A stretch of DNA of 64,000 nucleotides from Orlajensenia sp001423545 (GTDB taxonomy: Bacteria > Actinomycetota > Actinomycetes > Actinomycetales > Microbacteriaceae), in assembly GCA_001423545.1 (NCBI GenBank), contig LMOK01000003.1, positions 372,001 through 436,000 of the forward strand, in the 5' to 3' direction. The translations under genes and the position numbers were made by a program. Shown here piece after piece: positions 61,126 through 64,000 of this stretch. A model generated the notes under the pieces. That model was not told where the DNA came from. It did not search any database and saw nothing but the letters and a program-made list of their open reading frames with translations. Position 1 is the stretch's first letter. Every line of letters begins with the position of its first letter.

Positions 61126-62642
61126 GCGACACCTCCCAGGTCGGTGCCGGCGCTGGTCGGCGCGTGCCCCGTCGCTGCCGAGAGCACGGCCTCCTCGGTC
61201 GAGCCCGACGGCAGCTCAGCGGCGATGCGGCCGTCGTGCATGACGAGGATGCGGTCGGACATGCCGATGACCTCCGGCAGTTCGGACGAGATCATGAGGA
61301 TGGCGACCCCCTCCTGGGCGAGAGTGCGCATGAGCGCGTAGACGGCGATCTTGGCGCCGACGTCGATGCCGCGGGTGGGCTCGTCGAGCAGCACGACGCG
61401 GGGCTTCGTGGCGAGCCACTTGGCCAGGACGACCTTCTGCTGGTTGCCTCCCGACAGGAACTGCACCTCCTGGTCGAGGCCGTGCGAGCTCACCTCGAGC
61501 GAGGTCATCACGCCGGGGATCGACCGCCGCACCTCGGAGGTGCGCCGCGCGAACACCCCGCGGATGACCAGCAGGGCATTGTCGAGCACCGACTGGTTCA
61601 CGGCCAGACCCTGCGCCTTGCGGTCCTCGGTGATCAGCGCGATGCCCCGGCGCACGGCCGTGCGGGCGCGGGTGATGCGCACGGTCTCGCCGTCGAGGGC
61701 CATCGATCCGCGGGTGAACGGCGTCACCCCGAAGATGCCCTCGACGAGCTCGGTGCGCCCGCTCCCCTGCAGACCGGAGACCCCCACGATCTCGCCGGCC
61801 CGCAGCTCGATGTCGATGCCGTCGACGAAGCCGTTGCCGGCATCCGTCACCGCCAGACGCACGTCGCCGACCGTCGTGTCATCGAGCGCCGCGGGGAAGA
61901 AGGTCTCGATGGAGCGGCCGACCATGCGCCGCACCAGTTCGTTGGTGTCGAGCTCCGAGGCGGGGCCACTGCTGACGAGGGCGCCGTCCTTCAGCACCGT
62001 GATGGTGTCGCAGAGGTCGAAGATCTCCTTCAGCCTGTGCGAGACGTAGAGGATGGCCACGCCACGCGCCTGCAGCCGACGGATGATCGCGTACAGCAGC
62101 GCCACCTCGTTGTCGGAGAGGGCTGCGGTGGGCTCGTCCATCGAGATGACGCGGGCGTCGTAGGAGAGCGCCTTGGCGATCTCGACGATCTGCTGCTCGG
62201 CCACGGTGAGCGTGCCGACGCGCGAGGTCGGGTCGATGAAGTCGATGCCGAGCTCGGAGAGCAGCGACCTGGTCGCGGCGACCATGCCGCGCTGGTCGAC
62301 GAACCCGGCCCGGCGCGGCTCGCGGCCGAGGAACACGTTCTGCGCCACGCTGCGGTCCGGCAGCAGGTTGAACTCCTGGAACACCGTGGCGAGGCCGGCC
62401 TTCATGGCCTGCACGGGATGCCCGAACTCCACGGACTCGTCGCCGAAGGTGACCGTGCCCGCGTCGCGCTGGTAGACGCCGGCGAGGATCTTCATGAAGG
62501 TGGACTTGCCGGCGCCGTTCTCACCGACGAGTCCGTGCACCTGGCCCGGGTAGAGGGTGAGTCCGACGCCGCGCAGCACGGTGACCCCGAAGAAGCTCTT
62601 CTCGAGGCCGGTTGCGACCAGGACCGGTTCCTGCGCGTTCAT
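61122..62642 (-). CDS. Sugar ABC transporter ATP-binding protein (RbsA type)
   Basis: The 506-residue tandem ATPase has Walker A GENGAGKST near 40, LTVAEQQIVEIAKAL and DEPTAAL in the first domain, and GLQGSGRTE, LSGGNQQKVVLAKW and DEPTRGIDVGAK in the second. The Q-loop segment TVFQEFNLLPD differs from the mmsA pair. It overlaps the oxidoreductase stop by four bases. Confidence 0.95.
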   Translation of the reverse strand: MNAQEPVLVATGLEKSFFGVTVLRGVGLTLYPGQVHGLVGENGAGKSTFMKILAGVYQRDAGTVTFGDESVEFGHPVQAMKAGLATVFQEFNLLPDRSVAQNVFLGREPRRAGFVDQRGMVAATRSLLSELGIDFIDPTSRVGTLTVAEQQIVEIAKALSYDARVISMDEPTAALSDNEVALLYAIIRRLQARGVAILYVSHRLKEIFDLCDTITVLKDGALVSSGPASELDTNELVRRMVGRSIETFFPAALDDTTVGDVRLAVTDAGNGFVDGIDIELRAGEIVGVSGLQGSGRTELVEGIFGVTPFTRGSMALDGETVRITRARTAVRRGIALITEDRKAQGLAVNQSVLDNALLVIRGVFARRTSEVRRSIPGVMTSLEVSSHGLDQEVQFLSGGNQQKVVLAKWLATKPRVVLLDEPTRGIDVGAKIAVYALMRTLAQEGVAILMISSELPEVIGMSDRILVMHDGRIAAELPSGSTEEAVLSAATGHAPTSAGTDLGGVA

Positions 62643-63745
62643 TCGGCCACCTCCACCCAGTGACCGGATGCCGCCGACGCGAGCACGGCATCCGTCACCC
62701 GCACCGCCCGCAGGCCGTCGGCGAAGCGGGGCAGTCCGTCGGGGTCGGCCCCGTCGATGGCCGCGTAGCTGTCGGCGACGAAGGCGTTGAACGCGTCCTG
62801 GTAGCCCATCGGGTGCCCGGCAGGCACGAGCGAGAGCCGCGCCGCCGAAGGGGCGAGCACATCGGTGTCGCGCAGGATGCGCTGCGAACCCGTGCGGTGA
62901 CCGAGCCAGAGCTCCTCGGGCCGCTCCTGGTCGAAGCGGATGCTCTCGGTGGTTCCGGCGATCTCGAGCACGAGGCTGTTCTTTCGTCCTGGGGCGACCT
63001 GCGAGATGAGCAGCGTGCCGACGGCTCCGCCGCGGAGTTCGACGACCAGCGCGACGAGGTCCTCCGTGGCGACGTCGGTGTGGGCTCCGCGGTGGGCGTG
63101 CACAGTGCGCGTCGTGGCCGAGAGCCTGGCGATGCGATCGCCCGTCACGAACTCGAGCAGGTCGACGAGGTGGCTTCCGATGTCGGCGAAGGCGCGCGAC
63201 GGGCCGCCGAGGCCGACGCCGACGCGCCAGTCGTCGGACTGCGGCTCGAGGAGCCAGTCCTGCAGGTAGCCGCCCTGGATGGTGAGCAGGCGGCCGACCT
63301 CGCCGGCGGCGACGCGGGCGCGGGCCTCGCGCACCATCGGGTGGTAGCGGTAGACGAAGGGCACCGTCGCCGTGAGCCCGCGTTCGGCGGCGCGCTCGGT
63401 GAGGGTGACGGCATCCGTCACCGTGGTCGCCAGGGGCTTCTCGCAGATGACGTGCTTGCCCGCGTCGAGGGCCGCGAGAGCGAGGGCCGCGTGAGTCGTG
63501 TTGGGAGTGCAGATGTGCACGATATCGATGCCGTCATCGGCGAGGAGCTCGTCGACGGAGATGTAGGAACGGTCGAGTCCGAGGCGCAGGGCGGCGTCGG
63601 CGGCGGATGCCTCACTCGAGGATGCGGCACCCCCGAGCTCAGCACGAGCGGCGCGAGCTGCGCGGCTGTGGACCGAGGCCATGAACCCGGAACCGACGAA
63701 GCCGACGCGGATCGCGGTGGCGGGTGCGATGACGTCCGTTGTCAT
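62639..63745 (-). CDS. Gfo/Idh/MocA-family oxidoreductase
   Basis: The 368-residue protein has an N-terminal Rossmann domain (VGFVGSGFMASVHSRA) with the family motif EKPLATTV near 98, and a C-terminal domain beginning near 125 with FADIGSHLVDLLEFVTG, where Asp and His form the active site. It oxidises or reduces a sugar or inositol with NAD(P). It is the first gene of the operon, divergent from the ROK regulator. The ATG at 63745 is preferred; the ribosome site is weak. Confidence 0.93.
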   Translation of the reverse strand: MTTDVIAPATAIRVGFVGSGFMASVHSRAARAARAELGGAASSSEASAADAALRLGLDRSYISVDELLADDGIDIVHICTPNTTHAALALAALDAGKHVICEKPLATTVTDAVTLTERAAERGLTATVPFVYRYHPMVREARARVAAGEVGRLLTIQGGYLQDWLLEPQSDDWRVGVGLGGPSRAFADIGSHLVDLLEFVTGDRIARLSATTRTVHAHRGAHTDVATEDLVALVVELRGGAVGTLLISQVAPGRKNSLVLEIAGTTESIRFDQERPEELWLGHRTGSQRILRDTDVLAPSAARLSLVPAGHPMGYQDAFNAFVADSYAAIDGADPDGLPRFADGLRAVRVTDAVLASAASGHWVEVAE

Positions 63746-63854
63746 GGGGCGAGTGTGGCACACATCAATCGACTTTTGCTAGTCATTCGACAGAAGTTGC
63801 ACGTTCGAGATCAAGTCGTTGCAATACGAATCGACGAAGACCCTGTGCTTTACT
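63746..63854. promoter_or_regulatory. Divergent promoter region of the ROK regulator and sugar operon
   Basis: This 109-bp AT-richer stretch must hold both promoters. A -10-like TACTAT lies at 63851-63856 for the ROK gene. ACTTTTGC and GCACGTTC-type elements occur, but I see no clean palindrome that I would call a ROK operator. Confidence 0.5.
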
Positions 63855-64000
63855 ATGCGAATGGTCGACATCAGCCGGGGATCGGCACTCGGAACATCGG
63901 GTGCCAGCGAGCTGTTCCAGCTGCTGCGCGACGGCCGCCCCCGCACTCGAGCCGAGCTCGCGACCGTCACCGGACTCGCCAGATCGACCATCGCCACCCG
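63855..64000 (+). CDS. ROK-family transcriptional regulator, N-terminal part only
   Basis: An ATG at 63855 (or 63861) opens a frame that runs to the window end. The product reads MVDISRGSALGTSGASELFQ then LLRDGRPRTRAELATVTGLA and a recognition helix beginning RSTIATR, the N-terminal winged helix of ROK repressors. The sugar-kinase-like domain is outside the window. It is divergent from the seven-gene sugar operon that it presumably controls. Confidence 0.85.
   Translation, partial: MRMVDISRGSALGTSGASELFQLLRDGRPRTRAELATVTGLARSTIAT

Overview
The window is high-GC DNA of a Gram-positive actinobacterium, most likely a member of the Microbacteriaceae. The signs are strong GC bias at third codon positions, a class Ib nrdHIEF operon under NrdR boxes, an L10-leader/rplJ-rplL pair, a small WXG100 cluster, many ATGA start/stop overlaps, and very frequent CGGATGC/GCATCCG heptamers. 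I saw no rRNA, tRNA, CRISPR array, insertion sequence or replication origin.

Layout. 1-2050 is a lower-GC patch with a SIR2-like gene overlapping a second gene that runs off the left edge; it looks like the end of an acquired defence operon. 2139-6230 is nrdHIEF (minus), with its NrdR-type promoter at 6281-6328. 6641-8215 holds an ArsR/SRPBCC pair behind a well-formed promoter with two operators, then a VOC protein. 8251-23471 is an L-arabinose region: araD-araB-araA-chvE-mmsA-mmsB (minus) with a LacI regulator, next to a second paralogous mmsA-mmsB-chvE transporter with its own LacI regulator and operators. 23640-36600 carries an MFS pump, aldo/keto reductase, ScyD/E-like secreted protein, cyclase-family enzyme, amino-acid permease, NTF2-like protein, the cystathionine beta-synthase/gamma-synthase pair, DUF3105 and DUF305 proteins and an ABC exporter.

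36747-41439 is a MalEFG-type sugar importer without its own ATPase, divergent from a LacI regulator. 41539-43353 is a MarR/MFS pair with twin operators. 43500-44690 is rplJ-rplL with an attenuated leader. 44776-47650 is a 14-TM efflux pump behind an operator-covered promoter, followed by two tandem MarR paralogues. 47704-49904 is a four-gene WXG100-type cluster (YbaB-like, WXG100-like, WXG-plus-membrane protein, small membrane protein) with no secretion ATPase in view. 50068-54860 is a two-component system divergent from a MacB-type permease/ATPase pair, with matching 11-bp direct repeats on both sides of the intergenic region. 54905-55561 is a pentapeptide-repeat protein. 55730-63745 is a seven-gene operon (Gfo/Idh oxidoreductase, ABC ATPase, two permeases, binding protein, two TIM-barrel epimerase/isomerases) for an unidentified sugar or polyol, with a divergent ROK regulator cut by the right edge.

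The dominant theme is carbohydrate scavenging: four ABC importers, three LacI and one ROK regulator, each beside its transporter. Drug or stress export is the second theme. Three dispersed intergenic repeat families recur, sometimes supplying the stop codon of the neighbouring gene. The best candidates for undescribed biology are the truncated SIR2 operon at the left edge and the WXG100 micro-cluster at 47.7-49.9 kb.
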